A stretch of DNA of 64,000 nt, from assembly GCA_947478405.1 (NCBI GenBank), contig CANJVX010000011.1, positions 1-64,000 on the forward strand. The letters are read 5' to 3'. The notes under the pieces are model-generated. The model had not been told where the DNA came from. It saw only the letters and a list, made by a program, of their open reading frames with translations, and searched no databases. The translations under genes were made by a program, and so were the position numbers. Shown piece by piece: positions 19,270-28,695 of the stretch (the stretch's first letter is position 1; the number at the start of each line of letters is the position of its first letter). The DNA is from Beijerinckiaceae bacterium (lineage in GTDB: Bacteria > Pseudomonadota > Alphaproteobacteria > Rhizobiales > Beijerinckiaceae).

Positions 19270-19345
19270 TGGCTCCCCGAGCAGGGCTCGAACCTGCGAC
19301 AATTCGATTAACAGTCGAATGCTCTACCAGCTGAGCTATCGGGGA
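19270..19345 (-). tRNA. tRNA-Asn (anticodon GTT)
   Basis: Reverse complement TCCCCGATAGCTCAGCTGGTAGAGCATTCGACTGTTAATCGAATTGTCGCAGGTTCGAGCCCTGCTCGGGGAGCCA folds as a cloverleaf, encoded CCA. Confidence 0.97.
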
Positions 19346-19536
19346 CCGTGTCGCGCTGCGACGGGGTGGCGTATAGCAAGCGGGTCCGGCTTTGCAAAGC
19401 GCAAAAAGCTCAAGAGGTCGACTTTCTGGGAACACAGGATAAATTTCGCCGTGTCGGACGGCTATGTCCTTGCCGCAATCCCCTGCCCTTGCTAAGACCC
19501 CCCGAGCCTGCGGCACTCCCCGCAGGCATAGCTTGA

Positions 19537-19610
19537 GGCCTCGTGGCGGAGTGGCTACGCAGAGGACTGCAAATCCTTGCACCCCGGTTCGATTCCGGGC
19601 GAGGCCTCCA
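19537..19610 (+). tRNA. tRNA-Cys (anticodon GCA)
   Basis: GGCCTCGTGGCGGAGTGGCTACGCAGAGGACTGCAAATCCTTGCACCCCGGTTCGATTCCGGGCGAGGCCTCCA, encoded CCA. Confidence 0.97.
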
Positions 19611-19750
19611 ATTCTCCTCCCAGCGCATGCAATCGTAACAGCCGCCACATCTTAACCATGGCCGCCCGAAGACCGCCCAACGGCACTGACTCAATCCACC
19701 GGTGCTTCCCAAACGTAGCTCTGAGGACCACCGAGGACAAAAGCTTCAGA

Positions 19751-21223
19751 ATGCCGCCGATCCCTTCCCGTCCCGCCATCGTCTGGTTCCGAGACGACCT
19801 GCGCCTATCCGACCATCCCGCTCTGCAGGCTGCCCGAGAAAGCGCCAGCCCCCTCATCTGCATCTATATTCTGGACGAGGAGAGCCCCGGCATCCGTTCC
19901 TTGGGCGGCGCTTCGCACTGGTGGCTGTACCAGTCACTCAACTCCCTCTCGGCCGCGCTGGAGAAGACCGGCGCCCGGCTTGACATCCTGAAAGGGGCAG
20001 CCAAGCCTATCGTGACCGATCTGGCGCGCGCCGCCGATGCCAGCGCCATTTATTGGACACGTCGCTATGGCCAAGCCGAAATTGCTGTGGATCGCGAAAT
20101 CAAGGCGGCCCTGTCGGACGACGGCCTGACTGTCAAAAGTTTCAACGGCCAACTTTTGCACGAGCCCTGGGATGTGCAGACCAAGGGCGGTGATTTCTTC
20201 AAAGTCTATTCGCCTTTCTGGCGCGCAGCTCTGGCAAAGGGCGAGCCCGATGGCCCGCTACCACGCCCGACAAAGCTGAAAAGCGCCAACTGGCCGGCCA
20301 AGGCCCCAAAACGCGTCGCCCTCGACAGGCTTGGCCTCCTGCCCAAAAAACCTGATTGGACGGGCGGCCTGCGCGACACATGGAACCCGGGTGAAAAAGG
20401 TGCGCAGGAACGACTGTCCTCCTTTCTCGAAACACGCGCCAAAAATTATGCGACCCTGCGTGATCGACCCGATCAACCCGGCACATCCAATCTCTCGCCG
20501 CACTTGCGCTTTGGTGAAATCTCACCCCGTCAGGTCTGGCATGCCACACGCCATGCGCAGGCCTCAGGTGGCGTGCCCGCACGCGATGCCGACAAATTTC
20601 TGGCCGAAATAGGCTGGCGCGAATTTGCCTATCACCTGCTCTATCATTTTCCGGACTTGGGCACGAAAAACTTCCAAGCAAAGTTCAATGCCTTCCCCTG
20701 GAACGATCTAAAATCTACTGAGCTAAAAGCCTGGCAGCGCGGGCAGACAGGCTATCCGATTGTCGACGCCGGCATGCGCGAACTCTGGCACACCGGCACG
20801 ATGCACAATCGCGTGCGCATGATTGCCGCCTCGTTCCTTGTGAAAGATTTGCTCGGCGATTGGCGTCTGGGCGAAGACTGGTTTTGGGATACACTCTGCG
20901 ATGCATGCCCCGCTAATAATACGGCGAGCTGGCAATGGGTGGCGGGATCGGGTGCGGATGCAGCGCCCTATTTCCGCATTTTCAATCCCACATTGCAGTC
21001 CCAAAAATTCGATCCTGACGCTGCTTATGTGCGCCGCTGGGTACCCGAACTGGCAAAGCTGCCGGACAACTGGATTCACGAACCTTGGAACGCGCCTGAT
21101 CCCGCGCTAAAAAGCGTAGGTATTGTTCTGGGCAAAACCTATCCCAAGCCGATGGTCGATCATGCGCGCGCACGCGACCGTGCACTTGCCGCCCTCGCTT
21201 CCACCAAAACAGATATGGCCTGA
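19751..21223 (+). CDS. phrB: Deoxyribodipyrimidine photo-lyase
   Basis: PAIVWFRDDLRLSDHPALQAA, GEDWFWDTLCDACPANNTASWQWVAGSGADAAPYFRIFNP; ORF-track upstream start overlaps tRNA-Cys so ATG 19751 preferred. Confidence 0.95.
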   Translation: MPPIPSRPAIVWFRDDLRLSDHPALQAARESASPLICIYILDEESPGIRSLGGASHWWLYQSLNSLSAALEKTGARLDILKGAAKPIVTDLARAADASAIYWTRRYGQAEIAVDREIKAALSDDGLTVKSFNGQLLHEPWDVQTKGGDFFKVYSPFWRAALAKGEPDGPLPRPTKLKSANWPAKAPKRVALDRLGLLPKKPDWTGGLRDTWNPGEKGAQERLSSFLETRAKNYATLRDRPDQPGTSNLSPHLRFGEISPRQVWHATRHAQASGGVPARDADKFLAEIGWREFAYHLLYHFPDLGTKNFQAKFNAFPWNDLKSTELKAWQRGQTGYPIVDAGMRELWHTGTMHNRVRMIAASFLVKDLLGDWRLGEDWFWDTLCDACPANNTASWQWVAGSGADAAPYFRIFNPTLQSQKFDPDAAYVRRWVPELAKLPDNWIHEPWNAPDPALKSVGIVLGKTYPKPMVDHARARDRALAALASTKTDMA

Positions 21224-21224
21224 T

Positions 21225-22577
21225 ATGAAAATCGCCGTCGTCGGCACAGGAATTACCGGACATGCGGCAGCCCTTGCGCTGTCGCAACACGCCCATGGCC
21301 ATGACATCGTGCTCTATGAGCGCGAGCCTCGGGCGGGCGGCCACACGGCCACAGTCGATATTGATTATGACGGCACGCCGATTGCGGTTGATACCGGCTT
21401 TATCGTCTACAACGAGAAGAATTATCCCAATCTCACAGCTATGTTCGATTACCTGCAGGTTCAGACGCAGGCGTCTGACATGAGCTTCTCGGTGTCAGCA
21501 GATCGCGGCGCCTTTGAATGGTGCGGACAGGATGGCAAAGGCGTTTTGAACGCCCTCTTTGCCCAGCGCAGAAACATCTTATCCCCATCATTCCTCGCGC
21601 TGCTCCTTGAAATCGGCCGGTTCCAGAAACAGGCCATCAGAGACGCGCGCGCCGCCGCGATTGGCGAGGGCACGCTGGCAGATTACCTCGCACGAAATGG
21701 GTATTCGCAGCGCCTGTGCCGCGATTATCTCGTGCCGATGGGGGCGGCCATCTGGTCGACAAGCCCGCGCGAAATGTTGAATTTCCCGGCTACCAGCTTC
21801 ATCGAGTTTTTCGACAATCATTGCTTATTGCAGTGGGACCGACCGCGCTGGCGAACCGTTACCGGCGGTAGTCGCGAATATTTGCGCAAATTAGCCAATC
21901 TCTTTGGCGATCGATTGCGCCTCAATTGCGCAGCGATTGCAATCACGCGCGATGCCGACCGTGTGACGATCCGCGATGCGCGCGGCGGTGTTGAGACATT
22001 TGATCAAGTCATCATGACCGCACATGCACCCGATTCCCTGAAAGCGTTGGCTGATTCGGACGAAAACGAGCAAGCCATTCTGGGCGCATGCCGCTATGCG
22101 CCCAATGATGTCTGGCTGCATCGCGACACTGCACTCATGCCAAAGCGCCAAGCGGCCTGGGCCGCATGGAATTTCCTGCGCGAAGGGAATGTGGATGACC
22201 GCGCCTGTGCCGTCACCTATTGGATGAACAAGCTGCAGGGCATTGATCCGGCCAAACCGCTGTTTGTCACGCTCAACCCGCCCTTTGCGCCCAAGCCCGA
22301 ACTCACCTTCGCTCAGTTCAATTATCAGCATCCGCAATTTGATACGGCCGCGCTTGCAGCACGCAAGCGCCTGAATGACATTCAGGGCGTACGCCGCACA
22401 TGGTTCGCGGGCGCTTGGACGGGTCATGGCTTCCATGAAGATGGATTGCTATCGGGCATTTCGGTGGCCGCACGCCTTGGCTGTCCGGCGCCTTGGGCCC
22501 ATATGCGCGAAACGGACCCCCTGCCGATTTCGACCCTGCCGGTCGAAGCCGACAAGAAAGTGGAACTCGTTTTATGA
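21225..22577 (+). CDS. FAD/NAD(P)-binding protein, amine-oxidase-like
   Basis: MKIAVVGTGITGHAAALALSQ...GGHTATVDIDYDGTPIAVDTGFIVYNEKNYPNL; starts right after phr stop. Confidence 0.9.
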   Translation: MKIAVVGTGITGHAAALALSQHAHGHDIVLYEREPRAGGHTATVDIDYDGTPIAVDTGFIVYNEKNYPNLTAMFDYLQVQTQASDMSFSVSADRGAFEWCGQDGKGVLNALFAQRRNILSPSFLALLLEIGRFQKQAIRDARAAAIGEGTLADYLARNGYSQRLCRDYLVPMGAAIWSTSPREMLNFPATSFIEFFDNHCLLQWDRPRWRTVTGGSREYLRKLANLFGDRLRLNCAAIAITRDADRVTIRDARGGVETFDQVIMTAHAPDSLKALADSDENEQAILGACRYAPNDVWLHRDTALMPKRQAAWAAWNFLREGNVDDRACAVTYWMNKLQGIDPAKPLFVTLNPPFAPKPELTFAQFNYQHPQFDTAALAARKRLNDIQGVRRTWFAGAWTGHGFHEDGLLSGISVAARLGCPAPWAHMRETDPLPISTLPVEADKKVELVL

Positions 22578-23404
22578 GCGAAACCCGCTTTATGCCGCCG
22601 GACTCCTGCCTTTCGATTTATCGCGGGCCGGTGATGCATGCGCGCATGAAGCCGGTGACGCATCGTTTCACCTATGACGTCTTCTCGACCCTGATTGATC
22701 TCGACCGGTTAACGGAGCTGAAGTCCCTCTCGCCGATCTTTTCAGTCGGGCGGTTCAATCTTCTGTCATTTTCGCCCGAAGATCATGGTCCGCGCGACGG
22801 GTCCGACCTGCGGGCCTATGTCGATGGGGCGTTGGGCAAGGCTGGGATTGAGATACCGGCCGGGCGGGTGCTGCTTTTGTGCTATCCGCGCGTATTGGGT
22901 TTCACCTTCAACCCGCTGTCGGTCTATTATTGTTACAATGCGCAAGGCGCGCTGGCCGCTCTGGTTTATGAGGTACGCAATACATTTGGCGAAGCCCATA
23001 CCTATGTCGCTCCGATCTCACCGGGCGAGGCCACGGGCCACGAAGTGCGCCAGGAACGCGACAAGATCTTCTACGTCTCGCCCTTCCTCGACATGTCGAT
23101 GCGCTATCATTTCCGCTTGCAACCCCCCGGCGAGACTCTGAAGCTGCGAATTCTGGAGACCGACGCACAGGGCCCGATCCTGGCGGCCACTTTTAATGGC
23201 ACACGCGAGGAGGCCAATACCGTCAGCCTGCTTGCGAACTTCTTGCATATCCCCCTGATGACCTTCAAGATTGTTGCAGCTATTCATTGGGAAGCGTTGC
23301 GCCTTTATATCAAAGGCCTGCGCATCCGCCCCCGCCCCGTCCCGCCAGCGCCGCTGAGCTATCGTGGACAAAACACCAACGCGCTTCCGGATGCACGCCC
23401 TTGA
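22574..23404 (+). CDS. DUF1365 domain-containing protein
   Basis: LSIYRGPVMHARMKPVTHRFTYDVFSTLIDLD...GFTFNPLSVYYCYN; ATG overlaps upstream stop. Confidence 0.92.
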   Translation: MSETRFMPPDSCLSIYRGPVMHARMKPVTHRFTYDVFSTLIDLDRLTELKSLSPIFSVGRFNLLSFSPEDHGPRDGSDLRAYVDGALGKAGIEIPAGRVLLLCYPRVLGFTFNPLSVYYCYNAQGALAALVYEVRNTFGEAHTYVAPISPGEATGHEVRQERDKIFYVSPFLDMSMRYHFRLQPPGETLKLRILETDAQGPILAATFNGTREEANTVSLLANFLHIPLMTFKIVAAIHWEALRLYIKGLRIRPRPVPPAPLSYRGQNTNALPDARP

Positions 23405-23409
23405 ACATC

Positions 23410-24657
23410 ATGACGAGCACCCAGTCCTTTCCGCATGATCATATCATCGTCACCAAGGACAACGTCGCCAGCCTCGCGCAGCCCTATCCTTTCGCAGTTC
23501 GTCGCGCGTTATCTTTTGCGCTCATGCTGGAGCGTGGCCGCCTTGATGTCCAAATGCCCGATGGCCGCACCCTCGTCTTCCAAGGCTCGGAGATTGGACC
23601 CAACGCGCAGATGATCGTGCATGATCTCGCCTTTGCCTCTTCGCTTGCTACTGCAGGTGAGGTCGGCATTGCAGAAGCCTTTCTGAAGGGCCATTGGGAG
23701 AGCCCCAATCTCACGCACTTTCTGGAATTGTTCTGCGTGAACCAACCCGTCATCCGTAAATTGCTCGAGGGAAAGCCGCTGGTTCGGCTCATCCAGCGCG
23801 TGATGCATTGGCGAAACCGCAACACCAAGTCCGGATCTTTGCGCAACATTCACGCGCATTACGATCTGGGGAATCAATTCTATTCCGCTTGGCTCGACGG
23901 CACGATGACCTATTCTTCCGCGCTGTTCACCGGTGCGGGACAAGACCTTGCTGAAGCGCAGCGTGAAAAATATGCCGCTCTTGCCCGCGATATTGATCTG
24001 CAGCCGGGCCAGCATGTTTTGGAAATCGGCTGCGGCTGGGGTGGCTTTGCTGAATATGCGGCGGGAGAAATCGGCGCGCGCGTGACTGGCCTGACAATCT
24101 CCAAAGAACAATTTGATTTCGCCACCGAGCGCATGCGCAAGGCGGGTCTGCAAGACCGCGTCGAAATCAAAATGCAAGATTATCGCGACGAAAAAGGCAC
24201 GTTTGATCGCATCGCCTCCATCGAAATGTTTGAGGCGGTGGGAGAAGAATATTGGCCGATTTATTTCCGGCAATTGCGCGATCGCCTGAAAACAGGCGGC
24301 AAAGCGGGATTGCAGGTCATCACCATTCAGGATGAAATCTTCCCCCATTATCGGGGCGAGATCGATTTCATTCGCCGCTATATTTTCCCCGGTGGCATGT
24401 TGCCTACGCCCACCATCATGCGCGACATGGGCGACCGGCACGGGCTTGCGCTGTCTGCCGAACGCATTTTCGGCCTTGATTATGCGCAGACGCTTGCTCA
24501 TTGGCGCGACAGCTTCCGTAAGGCCTGGCCGCAACTGACTCCACTCGGTTTTGATGAGCATTTCCGTCGGATGTGGGAATATTACCTCGCCTATTGCGAA
24601 GCCGGTTTCCGCGCCGGCACCATCGACGTGCGGCAAATGGTTTTTGCAAAGGATTGA
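23410..24657 (+). CDS. Cyclopropane-fatty-acyl-phospholipid synthase family methyltransferase
   Basis: AHYDLGNQFYSAWLDGTMTYSSALF, VLEIGCGWGGFAEYAA, YIFPGGMLPTPTIM. Confidence 0.93.
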   Translation: MTSTQSFPHDHIIVTKDNVASLAQPYPFAVRRALSFALMLERGRLDVQMPDGRTLVFQGSEIGPNAQMIVHDLAFASSLATAGEVGIAEAFLKGHWESPNLTHFLELFCVNQPVIRKLLEGKPLVRLIQRVMHWRNRNTKSGSLRNIHAHYDLGNQFYSAWLDGTMTYSSALFTGAGQDLAEAQREKYAALARDIDLQPGQHVLEIGCGWGGFAEYAAGEIGARVTGLTISKEQFDFATERMRKAGLQDRVEIKMQDYRDEKGTFDRIASIEMFEAVGEEYWPIYFRQLRDRLKTGGKAGLQVITIQDEIFPHYRGEIDFIRRYIFPGGMLPTPTIMRDMGDRHGLALSAERIFGLDYAQTLAHWRDSFRKAWPQLTPLGFDEHFRRMWEYYLAYCEAGFRAGTIDVRQMVFAKD

Positions 24658-24658
24658 C

Positions 24659-25984
24659 ATGAGCAAGGCGACGCGCGCCACATTGGCAGCCTATGCATTG
24701 CCAGCGGTTCCGCTCGCCATTCTCACCTTGCCCCTCTATGTGCTCGTACCAGCATTCTATGCCCGCGAGCTAATGCTTCCTATTGCGGCCGTTGGCTCGG
24801 CGCTTCTCATCGTACGCATCATTGATGCACTGGCGGATCCGCTGGTCGGCCTCTTTGCTGATCGCTGGCGACCAGAGTTTGGCCGCCGCCGTGCTTGGCT
24901 GGCGCGTGCCTGCATTCCCACCGCGCTTTGCACTTACATGCTCTTTGTTCCCGCCGCGGGTGCGGGTCTCGCCTATCTGATCTTCTGGGGCATGGCCCTA
25001 TCAGTGGCCTGGACTGCAGCCATTGTCCCCTACACAGCTTGGGGAGCAGAACTCCTTCCCGATTATGCCGGACGCGTGCGCATTGCGGCTTGGCGCGAAA
25101 TGTTCGCGCTCATCGGCACATTGCTCGCCCTCTTCGCCCAAGCGCTCGTGCCGATGGCTGGATATACGGGCGATGGGGCTGTGCTGATGGCGCTCGCCCT
25201 GTTCATCCTGATCGCTTTGCCGCTGACGAGCCTCATCTGCGTGCGCTTTGTGGATGAGCCTGTTGACCTGTCACAGCGCAGCCTCTCCATGTTCGAGGGC
25301 TTGGGCTTCATGCGCGCCAACAAACCCTTCTTGCAGCTCATCGCGGCCTTTCTCGTCAATGGCTTTGCCAATGGCCTGCCAGCGACGCTTTTTCTGTTTT
25401 ATGTCGGCGAAAAATTGAGTGCGCCTGATGCCGCGGGCCCGCTTCTCGTTCTCTATTTTCTCTGCGGTATTGCCGGGGTGCCCTTCTGGCTCTGGCTCGC
25501 GCGCCGCACCTCTAAACATGTCGCGTGGTGCATGGGCATGTTGCTCGCATGTGTGTGTTTTACACCCGCCCCTTTTCTGGGCGAAGGCGATCTAACCCTC
25601 TTCGCAGGCATATGCATCGGCACTGGATTGGCGCTTGGAGCCGATCTCGTTCTGCCGCCCGCTATTCAGGCGGATGCGATTGATGTCGACACTGCTGCAT
25701 CAGGCGAACAACGCTCAGGCCTCTACTTCGCCGCCTGGGGGCTCGCCACCAAACTCGCTTTGGCTTTGGCGGTGGGGTTTGCTTTTCCAGTGCTGGGCGC
25801 AGCCGGCTTTGATCCGGCGGCAAATCTACGCGAAAGCAGCGGGCTAGCCATGCTGGGCTTTCTTTATGCGGGCCTGCCCATATTTTTGAAACTCATCGCC
25901 ATCGCGCTGATGTGGAGATTTCCCCTGGACCGCGATACGCAGACACAATTGCGCGCGACCATTGAAGGCAATAGAGCACGCTGA
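24659..25984 (+). CDS. MFS/GPH-type transporter
   Basis: 12-TM-like protein, DALADPLVGLFADRWRPEFGRRRAWL motif; starts immediately after the CFA-family stop. Confidence 0.88.
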   Translation: MSKATRATLAAYALPAVPLAILTLPLYVLVPAFYARELMLPIAAVGSALLIVRIIDALADPLVGLFADRWRPEFGRRRAWLARACIPTALCTYMLFVPAAGAGLAYLIFWGMALSVAWTAAIVPYTAWGAELLPDYAGRVRIAAWREMFALIGTLLALFAQALVPMAGYTGDGAVLMALALFILIALPLTSLICVRFVDEPVDLSQRSLSMFEGLGFMRANKPFLQLIAAFLVNGFANGLPATLFLFYVGEKLSAPDAAGPLLVLYFLCGIAGVPFWLWLARRTSKHVAWCMGMLLACVCFTPAPFLGEGDLTLFAGICIGTGLALGADLVLPPAIQADAIDVDTAASGEQRSGLYFAAWGLATKLALALAVGFAFPVLGAAGFDPAANLRESSGLAMLGFLYAGLPIFLKLIAIALMWRFPLDRDTQTQLRATIEGNRAR

Positions 25985-25990
25985 AACACT

Positions 25991-26731
25991 TTACCGCCCG
26001 GTCGTTTTTCCCACCAGCCAAAAATAGGCTGAATAAGGCAGCATGTTGATGGCTTTCAGCATCCACGCCATGCGCTTGGGGAAAGCGATCTCAAAACCGC
26101 CATGTTCAAAACCGCGCAAGATACGGCGCCCTGCTTCCTCGACCGAAATCAGGAACGGCATAGGGAAATCATTCTTGTCGGTGAGCGGTGTTTTTACAAA
26201 GCCCGGGCAGACGATCTGGATAGTTATGCCCAATCTGTCGAGATCAAACTTCAAAGACTCACACATCGTAATCAATGCAGCTTTGGATGATGAATAAGCG
26301 ATGGAGCGAGGCAATCCGCCATAGCCTGCAACAGATGAATTGACCGCAATCTGTCCACGTCCACGCGCCTTCATCTTGCGCACCAATGGGCCAATCAGAT
26401 TAACAGTACCATCAACGTTGACAGCAAATGTTTTGCGAAACCCATCTCCGCCCAGATCGTCATCGCTGTCAGGAAAAAATGTGCCGACATTGAGAAAGGC
26501 AAGCGCAATCGGTCCAAGCTCAGCTTCAACCTCATCAACCAGCGCCTGCATGGCTGCGCGGTCTGTCACATCGCCGGGCTTGGGAATGATGATGCCGCCT
26601 GCAGAAGCCAGCTCATCAGCAAGTCTGGTGAGATCTTCCACGCGCCGCGCAACAGCGACCACGCGAAATCCTTTCACAGCAAGCTGGCGCGCGACTTCCG
26701 CACCAATGCCCGAACTGGCCCCTGTTACCAA
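25991..26731 (-). CDS. SDR family oxidoreductase
   Basis: VTGASSGIGAEVARQLAVKGFRVVAVARR, YSSSKAALITMCESLKFDL; non-ATG start, exact 5' end uncertain. Confidence 0.88.
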   Translation of the reverse strand: MVTGASSGIGAEVARQLAVKGFRVVAVARRVEDLTRLADELASAGGIIIPKPGDVTDRAAMQALVDEVEAELGPIALAFLNVGTFFPDSDDDLGGDGFRKTFAVNVDGTVNLIGPLVRKMKARGRGQIAVNSSVAGYGGLPRSIAYSSSKAALITMCESLKFDLDRLGITIQIVCPGFVKTPLTDKNDFPMPFLISVEEAGRRILRGFEHGGFEIAFPKRMAWMLKAINMLPYSAYFWLVGKTTGR

Positions 26732-26766
26732 CGCAAGACCGTCAGACGCCCGTGCGCGATAGGGAA

Positions 26767-27483
26767 TCAGCGCCGATCTCCGAACAGATGCTGCAGCAAC
26801 CGCCCGAACGGGCCGGTCAGATGGAGCGGCGCATCAGTCACCGCAAAGCAAAGGCAATCTTCACCTGCGTCCGAAACCGGCTTGTGATCGAGATCGGCTT
26901 CAGCGACAGCAATGTCGCCGCGCCCGTAATGGCCGGTCACGTCTGAAAACCCGCCCTGCAGAACGAGTGTCACTTCAGACCCTTCATGCGTATGAGAGGG
27001 CATGCGACGACCTGCGCGCACCCAGAGCAGGCTCGCGTCGCCACGACCCTTGTCCTCGATGCGGAATTCTTTCACGCCCGGCAGTTTCGCGCGCCATTGG
27101 ATCGCGTTCAGATCCTGCCCCAGATAATGGCGCAAGGGCGAGGGCAAAATATCTGATCCAGCCACGAGTGGTGCAGGACGACGCCGGGCCGGCTCGGTCG
27201 CAAAAATAGCGGCCAGTCTCTCATCACGATGTGAAAGGGGCTCGGGGACCCCGCGGTGAAGCTCCTCGGCCGCCAGATCTTCCATCGCCGCCACAAAACG
27301 ACGCGACTGAGGCTTCAGCACCAGATGGGAGGCAACAAGTGCGTGAAGGCTCGGATCGAGCGAACCAGCTCCGTAGGCCGCCAAAAGTACATCGACGGCT
27401 TCACCCTGAGCCTCGGAACCACTGGTCTCACGTTTCAAATCAAGCCCCTGCCCATCTCGTGCCCGTCTGCTATAAGCAGTCAA
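26767..27483 (-). CDS. ChrR-like anti-sigma factor / cupin domain protein
   Basis: LLAAYGAGSLDPSLHALVASHLVLKPQSRRFV N-domain and cupin MPSHTHEGSEVTLVLQGGFSDVTGHYGRGDIAVAEADLDHKPVSDAGEDCLCFAV; likely TTG start. Confidence 0.82.
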   Translation of the reverse strand: MTAYSRRARDGQGLDLKRETSGSEAQGEAVDVLLAAYGAGSLDPSLHALVASHLVLKPQSRRFVAAMEDLAAEELHRGVPEPLSHRDERLAAIFATEPARRRPAPLVAGSDILPSPLRHYLGQDLNAIQWRAKLPGVKEFRIEDKGRGDASLLWVRAGRRMPSHTHEGSEVTLVLQGGFSDVTGHYGRGDIAVAEADLDHKPVSDAGEDCLCFAVTDAPLHLTGPFGRLLQHLFGDRR

Positions 27484-27543
27484 GTCAAGCGCCTCCGCGC
27501 AAGCTTCATTGCCACTGACCCAATCAAGTCAATGAATCCATAC

Positions 27544-27573
27544 CGGTTACGCGCCATTTTACAAAACGGATCA
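27544..27573 (-). promoter_or_regulatory. Candidate ECF (RpoE/ECF11-like) promoter upstream of chrR-like gene
   Basis: On minus strand TGATCC-N18-TAACCG; -35 equals the RpoE consensus known from Rhodobacter, -10 only partly matches. Confidence 0.35.
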
Positions 27574-27651
27574 CGTGACCCAAATGATTTGTCAGCCGAG
27601 ATGTAAGAAAAAAAAGACACCCTTCTCATCAAATTCACCGAGTTTTGCCTG

Positions 27652-28683
27652 ATGACGACCGCTCCAGACGTCCTTGCTGCCATCGGCGACACGCCCCTGA
27701 TCAAGTTGCGCTATGCCTCGGAGGCAACCGGCTGCACGATTTTGGGCAAGGCAGAATTCATGAACCCCGGCGGATCCGTCAAGGATCGCGCGGCGCTCGC
27801 CATTGTGAAGGATGCCATCGGCCGGAGGCTACTCAATCCAGGTGGACTGATTGTCGAGGGCACGGCTGGCAATACCGGCATCGGCCTCGCAATGGTCGCC
27901 AATGCGCTCGGCTTCAAGACCGTCATCGTTATCCCAGATACGCAGTCGCAAGAAAAAAAAGACATGCTTCGCCTTCAAGGCGCCGAGCTGATCGAAGTCC
28001 CGGCTGTGCCTTATGCCAATCCGAATAATTACGTGAAAGTGTCCGGACGTCTCGCCGCACGCTTGGCCAAAGAACATGCGCAAGGCGCAATCTGGGCCAA
28101 TCAATTCGACAATATCGCCAATCGTCGTGGTCATTACGAAACCACTGGGCCGGAAATTTTTACCCAGACCGATGGTAAGGTCGACGGCTTTACTTGCGCA
28201 GTCGGCACGGGCGGGACTTTGGCTGGTGTGGGCATGGCGTTGAAAGAGCGCAACAAGAACATCAAGATTGCGATCAGCGATCCTATGGGGGCCGCACTCT
28301 ATCATTTTTATGCGCATGGTTCCCTGAAAGCCGAAGGCTCTTCCATTACCGAAGGAATTGGACAGGGCCGCATCACCGCCAATCTCGAAGATGCACCCAT
28401 CGATATGGCGTTTCAGATTAGCGATGAAGACGCCTTGCCGATCCTCTTCGATCTTGCCGAACAGGAAGGCATGTTGCTTGGCGGCTCCGCGGCCATCAAC
28501 ATTGCTGGCGCGATGCGACTGGCCAAAGAGATGGGGCCCGGTCATACGATCGTGACCATCTTGTGCGATGGTGGCGCCCGTTACGCATCAAAACTCTACA
28601 ATCCGGAATTTCTGCGCAGCAAAAATCTGCCTGTCCCAGGCTGGATGGCGCGCGCGTCGAGCATTCAGCCTGATTTCCAATAA
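27652..28683 (+). CDS. cysK: Cysteine synthase A
   Basis: IGDTPLIKLRYASEATGCTILGKAEFMNPGGSVKDRAAL, GTAGNTGIGLAMVANALG, ILCDGGARYASKLYN. Confidence 0.93.
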   Translation: MTTAPDVLAAIGDTPLIKLRYASEATGCTILGKAEFMNPGGSVKDRAALAIVKDAIGRRLLNPGGLIVEGTAGNTGIGLAMVANALGFKTVIVIPDTQSQEKKDMLRLQGAELIEVPAVPYANPNNYVKVSGRLAARLAKEHAQGAIWANQFDNIANRRGHYETTGPEIFTQTDGKVDGFTCAVGTGGTLAGVGMALKERNKNIKIAISDPMGAALYHFYAHGSLKAEGSSITEGIGQGRITANLEDAPIDMAFQISDEDALPILFDLAEQEGMLLGGSAAINIAGAMRLAKEMGPGHTIVTILCDGGARYASKLYNPEFLRSKNLPVPGWMARASSIQPDFQ

Positions 28684-28695
28684 AAGGTTATTGCC

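Noticed and set aside
19577-19750. N-terminal extension of the photolyase ORF
   Set aside because: It runs through tRNA-Cys; ATG 19751 gives the normal photolyase N-terminus.
23509-24681. 390-aa minus-strand ORF antisense to the CFA-family gene
   Set aside because: Shadow ORF; the plus-strand product has all expected motifs.
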